A stretch of DNA of 61,979 nucleotides from Kangiella sp. HD9-110m-PIT-SAG07 (GTDB taxonomy: Bacteria > Pseudomonadota > Gammaproteobacteria > Enterobacterales > Kangiellaceae), in the NCBI GenBank assembly GCA_003370465.1, contig QQTG01000001.1, positions 1 through 61,979 of the forward strand. Direction: 5' to 3'. Positions 43,618 through 52,027 of the stretch are shown here, in pieces. The notes under the pieces were generated by a model that saw only the letters and a list, made by a program, of their open reading frames with translations, was not told where the DNA came from and made no database searches. The position numbers and the translations under genes are program-made. The stretch's first letter is position 1, and each line of letters begins with the position of its first letter.

Positions 43618-44244
43618 ATGAAAAAATTATTGATAATCGGAGCAGTGTTATTTGCTTCAATATCAACCGTCGAGGCGGATGATAAGCTGCGCTATGACTA
43701 TATCGATTTAGGCTACCTTCACAGTGAAGGTGAGCGCACCAGCGATAAAGTCGGCTATGAACTGAATTTATCGCTAGCATTCGATGATACTTGGTACGTT
43801 AGAAGCACTCTGCAATCACAGTCTGCTGACGTATGGGCTGCTGGCTCAAAAGGCGATGTTACCGCTAAAGAATATGAGATGGTCTTTGGTTTCCACGTCC
43901 CAAGCACGCGCACAGACGATTTCTTTGTAGAGGCAGGGTATGTAAGGTTTGATGCTGATGGCGTTATCCCTCAATCAACCTACGGCAATGACGAGGAAGG
44001 CTTGTTAGCTAACTTGGGTTTTCGTGGCCGCCTATCGACCAGCTGGGAATACAAAATCTTTGCAGGTTATAAGGATTATGATTTTTCGCCTCATGTTAAT
44101 GAACCATTACATGAAGACTCAACATCAACTAGTTACGGCTTAGAAGGACGTTATTATTTGTCAAAAAGCTGGTCGTTTGGCGTTAAGGTTTCTGAAGAAA
44201 TCACTGGCTTAACATCAGGCTTCGATTTCAGGCTAAACCTGTAA
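43618..44244 (+). CDS. Small outer-membrane beta-barrel protein, second of a pair
   Basis: The ATG at 43618 begins a signal peptide (MKKLLIIGAVLFASISTVEA); a longer upstream frame has none. The 208-residue protein has strand repeats such as YEMVFGFHVPSTRTDDFFVEAGYVRFDADG, matching FHTPINNAVDFVGEVGFEDID in the first gene. It ends SGFDFRLNL without the usual terminal Phe. It is a paralogue of the first barrel, with its own terminator at 44361-44397. Function unknown. Confidence 0.8.
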   Translation: MKKLLIIGAVLFASISTVEADDKLRYDYIDLGYLHSEGERTSDKVGYELNLSLAFDDTWYVRSTLQSQSADVWAAGSKGDVTAKEYEMVFGFHVPSTRTDDFFVEAGYVRFDADGVIPQSTYGNDEEGLLANLGFRGRLSTSWEYKIFAGYKDYDFSPHVNEPLHEDSTSTSYGLEGRYYLSKSWSFGVKVSEEITGLTSGFDFRLNL

Positions 44245-44360
44245 ACACTTTAGAAACAGTAAGTTACATGGTAAGTAAGAGCTAACTGACAAGTATTGAC
44301 CTTGTGTAAACGTTTCTGACTATAAAAACCGTACTTTTGCTAACTTGTTCACACAAAATC

Positions 44361-44397
44361 AAGGTTCTGTGAGACTTAGACCACAGAACCTTTTTTA
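44361..44397 (+). terminator. Terminator after the second small barrel gene
   Basis: AAGGTTCTGTG pairs perfectly with CACAGAACCTT around a ten-base loop and is followed by a T run. Confidence 0.88.
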
Positions 44398-44452
44398 TAT
44401 GTTGTTAAAATTTTAGACAGTCTTAACGAACATACTGCAAAGGTTAATAGTC

Positions 44453-44611
44453 ATGAAATATGTGCTTGCTGTAATAGCTGGAGTAGTGGGCATTAAATTC
44501 TTAATCGAAGAGCCCATTATTTTAGAAACTGCTCAACAAAATAAAGAGCTCTTGGGTGCTTTGGTGCTGACTTTGTTGGCCAAACCTTTACTGAAAAGAG
44601 TTTTTGATTAA
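44453..44611 (+). CDS. Small membrane peptide of 52 residues
   Basis: An ATG after AAAGGTTAATAGTC opens a 52-residue frame beginning MKYVLAVIAGVVGIK and ending LLAKPLLKRVFD. It contains a hydrophobic N-terminal stretch and a second, amphipathic one. It is bounded by terminators on both sides (44361-44397 and 44636-44664), so it looks like an independent small gene. No homologue is known to me. Confidence 0.6.
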   Translation: MKYVLAVIAGVVGIKFLIEEPIILETAQQNKELLGALVLTLLAKPLLKRVFD

Positions 44612-44635
44612 AAGACGTCCTTCCTATAGAAGTTT

Positions 44636-44664
44636 AAAGGTGGCTTAGGCCGCCTTTATTTTTG
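44636..44664 (+). terminator. Terminator after the 52-residue gene
   Basis: AAAGGTGGC pairs with GCCGCCTTT (one G-T pair) around a short loop, followed by ATTTTTG. It lies 24 bases after the small gene stop. Confidence 0.75.
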
Positions 44665-44713
44665 TCTGAGTATTGGCTACCTACCCTACACTTCGACAAT
44701 ACTTCAGTAATAC

Positions 44714-44748
44714 AAAAGCCCTGACAATTTTTTTGTCAGGGCTTTTTT
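44714..44748. terminator. Bidirectional terminator at the fadJ 3' end
   Basis: AAAAGCCCTGACA pairs with TGTCAGGGCTTTT around a T-rich loop. Read on the minus strand it follows the fadJ stop by about 30 bases and ends in T. Confidence 0.9.
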
Positions 44749-44777
44749 GGCTTTAACAGTACGTCGAGACTAACGGT

Positions 44778-46931
44778 TTATGAGTGGAAACTGTCTGAGT
44801 TATCCTTCATTTTCAACAAGACCTCTGCTGGAGCGTAGCGATCCCCGTGCAACTTTTGGTAGTGCTCAAGCCTAGCCACAACATTATCAATACCAAGGCT
44901 ATCCATATAACGGAAAGGACCGCCTTGGAATGGTGGAAAACCAATACCAAAAATAGCTCCGATATCACCATCGCGAGCACTACGAATAATACCTTCGTCC
45001 AAGCAACGCGCCGCCTCGTTAGCCATTAGCAACAAACCGCGTTCGGCTATTTCTTTGGCGTCAACATGCTTATCAGGGCTCACTCCAAGCACAGAGTAAA
45101 CGCTCTCATCGACTTCTTTACCCTTAGCGCTTCCATCATACTTATAGAAACCGCGCTTGTTCTTTTTGCCTTTGCGATCATCATCTTTAAGTTTATCGAA
45201 AGCTTTAGGCGTTGCCATCCGCTCGCCAAAAGCATCTTCCAGAATTGGAGCAACTTTTGTAGCAACATCAATGCCCACCTCGTCCAACAAGGTAATCGGC
45301 CCTACTGGGAATCCTGCATTCACCATAGCTTTGTCCAGTTTTTCTATAGCAACTCCTTCGTTCAACAAAATGCCCGCTTCGTTAATATAAGGAGCTAAGA
45401 TACGGTTGACGTAAAAGCCTGCGCCATCGTTCACCACAATAGGAGTTTTACCTTGCTGTTTTGCGAGCTCTACACAAGTCGCAATCACCCAGTCTTCGGT
45501 TTTATCTGTTGAGATGATTTCGACCAAAGGCATCTTTTCCACCGGTGAAAAATAGTGTAACCCTACAACTTTCTCAGGTTTCTTAGCGCCATCTGCAATT
45601 TTCGTAATGGGGATGGAAGAGGTATTAGTTGCAAAAATAGTGTCGCCTGAGCAGTGTTTTTCAACATCTTTAACCATCTGATGCTTAAGGTCTAAATCCT
45701 CAAAAACCGCCTCAATCACCATATCCGCATCTTTAAAACCAGAATAATCTGTAGAGCCCGTAAAATAAGACATCGTGTGTCTAGCGTCAGAAGGACTTAT
45801 AATTCGCTTCTTCATCTTCTTAGCAATCAGCTTCCAGGTGTAATTTAAAGCACCATTAACGCCTTCCGGGGCTACATCCTTGATACGAACCTGTTTCTTT
45901 GCTTTATCAACCGATACGTAAGCAATCCCCGAGCCCATAAGGCCGCCGCCCAACACGCCAACTTTTCTCAACTTAACCGCTTCGGCGTCGGAATCGACAC
46001 CATTGTCTTTTTTCAACTCAGTTGTAGCAAAGAACACGCTAATTAAAGCTTTGGCTTCTGGAGACACAACCAGCTGACCAAAGTTACGCGCTTCTATAGC
46101 TAAGCCGGCTTTCATACCTTGAGACATGCCTTTATCGACACATTCAATGATTTTTTTAGGCGCAGGATAATTACCTTTGGTTTTCTTGGCGACAGTTTTA
46201 CGCGCTTGGTCAAAAATAATGTTGCGCCCAATAGGATTAGATTCCAGCACTAGCTTTTGCATACCTTTCATTGAAAAGTAACTACTGACTGACGCCTTCT
46301 TTTCTTTACCTTTTCGTAAATCCTTGATTCTCTGTCTAGCCGCTTTCATCAGGTTCGCAGCAGGTACAACCTCGTCAGCTACCCCCAGCTTTTTAGCTTG
46401 CTTGGGGAATAACTGCTTGCCAGTAAGCATCATATCAAGCGACGGCGCGATACCGATTAACCGTGGTAAGCGCTGTGTGCCGCCGCCTCCAGGCAACACG
46501 CCTAACTGAACTTCTGGTAAACCTAACTTGGTTTTTGGGCTATCCGAAATCACACGCCCGCTACAGGCCAGCGCAAGCTCCAAGCCACCACCAAGACAAG
46601 CACCATGTATAGCAGCCACCACAGGCTTGTTCAGTTTTTCTAACGTATTAAAAAACTTGTGTCCAGAAGCTGATAACTGCTCAGCATCCTCGGCCGTTTT
46701 CATTTTGCCAAACATGGTGATGTCAGCTCCGGCAATGAAGCTTCCTTCTTTGCCACTTTTAATGATCAAACCCTTGATCGAGCTATCTGTTTTAATCTGC
46801 TCAATAACAGGCTCTAGCTCTTCAATAAACTCCATCTTCAGAACATTTTGCGACTCACCCGGCAAATCAATAGCGATAACCGCGATACCGTCGTCCTGAT
46901 GCTCAAGTGTAAAAAATGTATTATTCGACAT
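44778..46931 (-). CDS. fadJ: FadJ, fatty-acid oxidation multifunctional enzyme
   Basis: This beta-oxidation alpha subunit has enoyl-CoA hydratase and 3-hydroxyacyl-CoA dehydrogenase activities. It has 717 residues. In the hydratase domain the catalytic Glu residues fit Glu118 (GGGLELA) and Glu140 (GLPEVQL). The dehydrogenase domain has the NAD fold GVLGGGLMGSGIAY and the catalytic His in LHYFSPVEKMPLVEI. It overlaps fadI at TAATG, so a stable FadIJ complex is expected. FadIJ is the anaerobic-type set in enterobacteria. Confidence 0.94.
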   Translation of the reverse strand: MSNNTFFTLEHQDDGIAVIAIDLPGESQNVLKMEFIEELEPVIEQIKTDSSIKGLIIKSGKEGSFIAGADITMFGKMKTAEDAEQLSASGHKFFNTLEKLNKPVVAAIHGACLGGGLELALACSGRVISDSPKTKLGLPEVQLGVLPGGGGTQRLPRLIGIAPSLDMMLTGKQLFPKQAKKLGVADEVVPAANLMKAARQRIKDLRKGKEKKASVSSYFSMKGMQKLVLESNPIGRNIIFDQARKTVAKKTKGNYPAPKKIIECVDKGMSQGMKAGLAIEARNFGQLVVSPEAKALISVFFATTELKKDNGVDSDAEAVKLRKVGVLGGGLMGSGIAYVSVDKAKKQVRIKDVAPEGVNGALNYTWKLIAKKMKKRIISPSDARHTMSYFTGSTDYSGFKDADMVIEAVFEDLDLKHQMVKDVEKHCSGDTIFATNTSSIPITKIADGAKKPEKVVGLHYFSPVEKMPLVEIISTDKTEDWVIATCVELAKQQGKTPIVVNDGAGFYVNRILAPYINEAGILLNEGVAIEKLDKAMVNAGFPVGPITLLDEVGIDVATKVAPILEDAFGERMATPKAFDKLKDDDRKGKKNKRGFYKYDGSAKGKEVDESVYSVLGVSPDKHVDAKEIAERGLLLMANEAARCLDEGIIRSARDGDIGAIFGIGFPPFQGGPFRYMDSLGIDNVVARLEHYQKLHGDRYAPAEVLLKMKDNSDSFHS

Positions 46932-48265
46932 TATTCAACCTCCAAAATCATTGCAGCACCAAGACCACCCGCTGCACAAGCTGTAGTAAGGCCCAAGCCT
47001 CCACCACGACGTTTTAATTCATGTAAGGTCTGAGTAATCATTCTCGACCCAGTCGCCGCGAAGGGATGCCCGTAGGCAATCGAACCACCCAGCACATTGA
47101 ACTTATCCATATCAATGTCACCAATTTTAGTTCGCTGACCTAGTTTCTCTTTCGCGAACTTGGTCGAACCGAAGGCTTGAATGTTAGAAATGGTTTGTGC
47201 CGCAAAAGCTTCATGCATATCAATTAAATCCATGTCACTCAGTTTTAACTTGGCTTTTTTCAATGCTTTTGGTGTTGCGTAAGAAGGACCCATTAACATG
47301 TCGTGAGTCGCTTCTATCGCTGAAAATGCATAACTCTTGATATACCCTAATGGCTCATAACCAAGTGCTTTAGCTTGCGACTCTTTCATCAAAATCACCG
47401 CCGCAGCACCGTCACTTAGCGGTGTCGAATTCGCAGCCGTTAAGGTGCCATATTTTTTATCGAAAGCTGGACGTAATTTAGCGTACCCCTCCAGCGTCGA
47501 GTTAAATCGTACAATATTGTCACGCGTAAGAGGCTCTTTGGTATAGGGCTCGACATAAGCGGTCATCACCTCTTCGTCCAGCTTACCCTCTTCCCACGCC
47601 TGAGCTGCTAGCGTGTGCGAGCGATGTGCCAGCTCATCTTGTTCCTGACGCGTAATACCACGGTCTCGAGCCATCTGCTCAGCATTTTGCCCCATGGTTA
47701 GTCCCGTTGAATATTCCTTAATCGCAGGCGGTACCGGCATCAAGTCTTTCGGACGTAACGTTTTTAATATTGATAATTTCTGACCCAATGTCTTGGCTTT
47801 TTGAAGATCGACTAAAGCTAAGGATAGCTTTTTACTAACACCAATCGGCACTACAGACGACGAATCAGCGCCCCCCGCAATACCCACAGAAATATCACCG
47901 ACCATAATCGACTCGGCTAAGCTTGCCACACTTTGGAAACTCGTAGCACAGGCACGCGACACCGAATAAGCGTCAGTATGCACATCCATCGGCGTTCCAA
48001 GCACTATCTCACGAGCAATGTTCGGCGCTTCCGGCATTACCACTACCTGGCCAAATACCACCTGCTCGATCAATTTAGGATCAAGTTCAGTCTTTTGGAT
48101 CAGCTCATTCACCACCATCTTACCGAGCTCAATGGCGTTAATGCCTCTGAAGTGACTGGCCTGTTTTGCAAACGGGGTTCGCAGCCCAGAAACGATGGCA
48201 ACACGATCTTGCTTCTTAGTACGCGTTGTCTTCTTAGTTGTTTTTGAAGCACTTGTCTCGCTCAT
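46931..48265 (-). CDS. fadI: FadI, 3-ketoacyl-CoA thiolase
   Basis: This beta subunit of the beta-oxidation complex splits 3-ketoacyl-CoA. It has 444 residues; the active-site Cys is Cys106 ([10 protein letters not shown]), the His is in MHEAFAAQ and [14 protein letters not shown], and the terminal Cys in [10 protein letters not shown]. The N-terminus has a Lys/Thr-rich extension (about residues 7-20). A PsrA-like palindrome lies 54-71 bases upstream. Confidence 0.94.
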   Translation of the reverse strand: MSETSASKTTKKTTRTKKQDRVAIVSGLRTPFAKQASHFRGINAIELGKMVVNELIQKTELDPKLIEQVVFGQVVVMPEAPNIAREIVLGTPMDVHTDAYSVSRACATSFQSVASLAESIMVGDISVGIAGGADSSSVVPIGVSKKLSLALVDLQKAKTLGQKLSILKTLRPKDLMPVPPAIKEYSTGLTMGQNAEQMARDRGITRQEQDELAHRSHTLAAQAWEEGKLDEEVMTAYVEPYTKEPLTRDNIVRFNSTLEGYAKLRPAFDKKYGTLTAANSTPLSDGAAAVILMKESQAKALGYEPLGYIKSYAFSAIEATHDMLMGPSYATPKALKKAKLKLSDMDLIDMHEAFAAQTISNIQAFGSTKFAKEKLGQRTKIGDIDMDKFNVLGGSIAYGHPFAATGSRMITQTLHELKRRGGGLGLTTACAAGGLGAAMILEVE

Positions 48266-48318
48266 GATGACTCCTGATAAAATATTCTATTCTTGATTCT
48301 ACCGAATCACTACCATAT

Positions 48319-48336
48319 TTCAAACACTCGTTTGAA
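48319..48336. promoter_or_regulatory. PsrA/FadR-like operator before fadIJ
   Basis: TTCAAAC (48319-48325), ACTC, GTTTGAA (48330-48336): a perfect palindrome with seven-base arms. It matches the half-sites described for PsrA in gammaproteobacteria, a fatty-acid-responsive repressor. It lies upstream of fadI, a usual PsrA target. Confidence 0.7.
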
Positions 48337-48488
48337 TTTATTCAAAATCTTACAGTTATCGACAAAGTAATACTAAAAACCTCTAGTCGTAACAATTAGT
48401 TGCAACTTTTTGTGGTTTTTTGATACAAAACCCCCATTAAATCCATTACATTGTGACCCAAGCAACCTATAAGTGCACAAAGGCAATC

Positions 48489-49448
48489 ATGAGTATAAAA
48501 GAACAATTTATTCAACTTGATGAATTTCTAAAGTCACGCATCATTGGACAGGAAAGCCTCGTCCATAAGATGATCATCGCGTTACTCGCGGATGGCCACT
48601 TGCTAGTAGAAGGTGCTCCAGGCTTAGCTAAAACTCGCGCGATTAAAGAACTTTCTACAGCGATGGAAGGCAGTTTTCACCGCGTTCAGTTTACGCCTGA
48701 CCTGCTACCGGCTGACCTGACGGGCACTGAAATTTATCGTCCACAAGATGGCAGCTTCCACTTCCAGCGAGGCCCTTTGTTTCATAACTTGATCTTGGCG
48801 GATGAAATCAACCGTGCCCCGGCTAAGGTTCAGTCAGCATTACTAGAAGCAATGGCTGAACGCCAAATTACGGTCGGTCGAGAAAGCTTTGAATTGCCTC
48901 CTTTCTTCTTAGTCATGGCGACTCAGAACCCAATTGAACAAGAAGGTACCTATCCACTGCCCGAAGCACAGCTCGACCGCTTTTTAATGCATGTCGAAGT
49001 GGGTTATCCAAATCACGATGCAGAAGCTCAAATTCTTGCGGTCAATCGCCAGGAAGCCTTGTCGGGTGAGCCGCCGAAAGCCTTAAGCATCAGCCAAGAT
49101 GCTTTGTTCGCTGCCCGCAAAGAAGTGCTCACGGTACATATGGCACCTGAAGTCGAGCAGTACTTAATCCAGCTGATCATCGCCACCCGCGATCCTGAGC
49201 AGCATGCTCCAGAGCTGGCCAACTACATTGAATACGGCGCTAGCCCTCGTGCCACCATAGCTCTTGACCGATGCGCCCGAGCGCAAGCTTGGCTAGATAA
49301 TCGTGACTACGTTACCCCTGGCGATATTCAGATGATCTTGGGCGAAATTTTGCGTCACCGGATTATCCTGAGTTATCAGGCAGAAGCGGAAGGTGTTAGT
49401 ACCAATGACGTTATCGCTAAGCTGATTCAGCTTGTACCCACACCTTGA
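48489..49448 (+). CDS. MoxR-family AAA+ ATPase, second cluster
   Basis: The ATG at 48489 follows AAAGGCAATC, giving 319 residues. Walker A GAPGLAKT is at residues 42-49, and Walker B LILADEINRAPAKVQSALLEAMAE follows at about 103. It begins a MoxR-DUF58-DUF4381-BatA-BatB-BatD operon. It is only moderately similar to the MoxR at 41883. Confidence 0.94.
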   Translation: MSIKEQFIQLDEFLKSRIIGQESLVHKMIIALLADGHLLVEGAPGLAKTRAIKELSTAMEGSFHRVQFTPDLLPADLTGTEIYRPQDGSFHFQRGPLFHNLILADEINRAPAKVQSALLEAMAERQITVGRESFELPPFFLVMATQNPIEQEGTYPLPEAQLDRFLMHVEVGYPNHDAEAQILAVNRQEALSGEPPKALSISQDALFAARKEVLTVHMAPEVEQYLIQLIIATRDPEQHAPELANYIEYGASPRATIALDRCARAQAWLDNRDYVTPGDIQMILGEILRHRIILSYQAEAEGVSTNDVIAKLIQLVPTP

Positions 49449-49468
49449 TTCTTAATTTTTAGTGTTGC

Positions 49469-50482
49469 ATGACTGAGCACAACGTAACAGCCAAACAAGC
49501 ACGCGAGCACAGTATCGAGCTGAGCTTAGAGCAGCTTATCGCCTGCCAATACTGGGCGAAAGAAAGCATTCCTTTACCGCACAAAAAAACTCGTGCGCAC
49601 CTCGTCGGTGGTCATCTATCACCGTTTAAAGGCCGCGGCATGGAGTTTGCTGAGGTGCGACAGTACCAGCCAGGGGATGACATTCGAACCATTGATTGGC
49701 GCGTGACAGCTCGTACCGGCAAGGTACACACCAAGATCTTCCAGGAAGAACGTGAACGCCCTGTTTATATCCTGACAGATTTACAGGACACCATGTTTTT
49801 CGGTTCTCGCAATCGTTTTAAATCGACCTTGGCTTGCTTACACTCGGCCAGAGCGTTCTGGGCAGCATTTAATAGCGGCAACCGAGTGGCAGGACTTTTC
49901 AGCACCGCCAGTGACCACATTGAGCTCAAACCGTCAAACCGCCGACAAAACGGTTTGCGTTTGCTACAACAGTTAATGGAGCTACATAACCAGCGCCTAG
50001 ACTCGATCTACAACGACGCGGGCGCTTACGACATTAATCCCAATGCACTGCAAGATATGTTAATGCGCCTACGCCACTTGGTAAAAGGCGGCAGTTTAAT
50101 TTATATTTTCAGTGACTTTATGAATTTAAGTGACGACTGCCGTCAGCATTTAACCTATTTAGCTCAGCACAACGATATTTACGGCGTCATGGTTGCCGAT
50201 CCTCTCGAAGCAACTATTCCACTACCGGGTCAATACACTCTGACTGACGGTATGCGACATATTCGTATAGATGCTAGTAATAAAAGTGATATGCAAAAGC
50301 ACCAGCAGGCTTTTGAGCAACGAGTTGCTGATATCCAGCAACAATTCACTTTGTCACAGTCAGCATTTACATTGTGCAGTACCGCGGACTCAATCACGGA
50401 TTTATCACTAGACCCCAACGTTATTAACTCATCCTCCCCCATGAACACTTTCCGTTCGAAAAATGGGGAGGTGAAACTGTGA
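49469..50482 (+). CDS. DUF58 protein, second cluster
   Basis: The protein has 337 residues with no transmembrane helix. The DUF58 block RGMEFAEVRQYQPGDDIRTIDWRVTAR is clear, followed by a von Willebrand-like domain (VYILTDLQDTMFFG). It begins 20 bases after moxR, and its TGA overlaps the GTG of the next gene. Confidence 0.92.
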   Translation: MTEHNVTAKQAREHSIELSLEQLIACQYWAKESIPLPHKKTRAHLVGGHLSPFKGRGMEFAEVRQYQPGDDIRTIDWRVTARTGKVHTKIFQEERERPVYILTDLQDTMFFGSRNRFKSTLACLHSARAFWAAFNSGNRVAGLFSTASDHIELKPSNRRQNGLRLLQQLMELHNQRLDSIYNDAGAYDINPNALQDMLMRLRHLVKGGSLIYIFSDFMNLSDDCRQHLTYLAQHNDIYGVMVADPLEATIPLPGQYTLTDGMRHIRIDASNKSDMQKHQQAFEQRVADIQQQFTLSQSAFTLCSTADSITDLSLDPNVINSSSPMNTFRSKNGEVKL

Positions 50483-51015
50483 ACCTACTGATGGCTAACT
50501 CAGCACAAAACCAGCTGCTGCAACAATTGCGCGACGTTCATCAACCACAAAACGTGGACTGGTGGCCTTTAGCTTGGGGCTGGTGGGTCGTGATTGGACT
50601 TATAGCCACTATCGCACTGCTGCTAATAATCAAGGCTTTGCTAAAAAAACATCACTATCGCTATGTTCGCTTTGCGCAATCAGAACTTAAACAAATCCAG
50701 CAAGACAATAGTTCTCGTTGGCTGGCCAGAAGTCAGAATATTATGCGCCGATTAAGCCTTTGTTACGTTGACCAAGAACTGGTGGGCTCGATGAATCAAG
50801 CTGAATGGATAAGATTCTTAAAGTTAACCGGCGAACAAAGCCTGAGCCACGAAACAGTAGAGTCACTCAAAGACTTACCTTACAAACCCGAAAGCGCTAC
50901 TATCGAGCTTGATAAAGACTTAGTGATTAACGATATCATTCAATGGGCGGAGCGCCTTCCTGAGCATGTGCAAAGCTACACCAAGCAGCGCCAAGAGGTT
51001 CAACGCCATGTTTGA
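50479..51015 (+). CDS. DUF4381 membrane protein
   Basis: This gene starts at GTG (50479): GGGGAGGTGAAACT lies directly before it, and it overlaps the previous TGA. It has 178 residues and one membrane helix (about 32-51; WWVVIGLIATIALLLIIKALL), with the usual DUF4381 position between DUF58 and BatA. The family accompanies Bat proteins, with unknown function. Confidence 0.88.
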   Translation: MNLLMANSAQNQLLQQLRDVHQPQNVDWWPLAWGWWVVIGLIATIALLLIIKALLKKHHYRYVRFAQSELKQIQQDNSSRWLARSQNIMRRLSLCYVDQELVGSMNQAEWIRFLKLTGEQSLSHETVESLKDLPYKPESATIELDKDLVINDIIQWAERLPEHVQSYTKQRQEVQRHV

Positions 51016-52027
51016 GTTTCAATGGCCTTGGTTACTATTATTGCTCCCCCTACCACTTATAGTGTGGTGGCTGGAAGAACGTAAACAACGTCAGCAAGCT
51101 TTGCGTGCCCCTTTATTTTTATACTGGAAAATGCAACGCCAGCAAGGTAAGAGAGTTAAAAGCCATTTTCCTTGGTATAATTTTTTGCTGTGGTTGCTAT
51201 TGGTCATCGCCGTTGCGCGGCCGACTTGGGTCGGGGATTCGGTAGCACTTCCGAGCAGTGGCCGTGATTTAATGGTCAGTATCGATATTTCAGGCTCCAT
51301 GGAAATGGAGGATATGATGATCGATAACCAACAAATCAATCGATTAGTCGCTGTTAAGGCGTTAATGAAAGAGTTTATTGAACGACGTGATGGCGATCGC
51401 TTGGGGCTGATATTGTTCGGTGAGCAAGCTTATCTACAAACACCACTGACGTTCGACCTTAAAACCGTACAACTGATGCTGGATGAAACTGAGATTGGAT
51501 TAGCAGGTTCTTCGCGTACCGCAATTGGCGATAGCATAGGCTTAGCCGTCAAGCGCCTAAGAGATCGTGATGCGAATAACCGAGTCCTGATTTTACTAAC
51601 CGATGGGCAGAACAATACTGGTGTTCTTAACCCGCTTCAGGCCGCCGAGCTCGCGGAGCATGCTGGCGTGACGATTTACACCATTGGTGTTGGCGCTGAG
51701 AAGATGGTCGTTAGAAATAGCTTTTTCGGTAACCGAACCATCAACCCGTCTAAAGAATTGGATGAAACGACGTTAACTGCTGTAGCGCAGAAAACAGGCG
51801 GGCAATATTTCAGAGCAAAAAACACACAGGAACTGGAGCAAATATACGCTAAGCTTGATGAGTTAGAGCCGGTAGAAGATCTAGATCAAAGCTATCGGCC
51901 CAGCAAAGCCTTGTTCTTTATACCATTGCTGCTAGCCATTGCATTAAGCTTCGTCAAAGTAATGTTTCGAATTATATTTCCACCCGCTAAGCGTGATGAC
52001 GCCCATCAGGAGTTAAACAATGCCTGA
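51008..52027 (+). CDS. BatA-like von Willebrand membrane protein
   Basis: From the ATG at 51008, inside the previous gene, it has 339 residues. Two helices lie at the N-terminus and one near the C-terminus; the VWA domain between them has the metal site DISGS at residues 93-97 and LLTDGQNNTG. BatA proteins couple with BatB and MoxR. It overlaps both neighbours by eight bases. Confidence 0.92.
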   Translation: MFEFQWPWLLLLLPLPLIVWWLEERKQRQQALRAPLFLYWKMQRQQGKRVKSHFPWYNFLLWLLLVIAVARPTWVGDSVALPSSGRDLMVSIDISGSMEMEDMMIDNQQINRLVAVKALMKEFIERRDGDRLGLILFGEQAYLQTPLTFDLKTVQLMLDETEIGLAGSSRTAIGDSIGLAVKRLRDRDANNRVLILLTDGQNNTGVLNPLQAAELAEHAGVTIYTIGVGAEKMVVRNSFFGNRTINPSKELDETTLTAVAQKTGGQYFRAKNTQELEQIYAKLDELEPVEDLDQSYRPSKALFFIPLLLAIALSFVKVMFRIIFPPAKRDDAHQELNNA

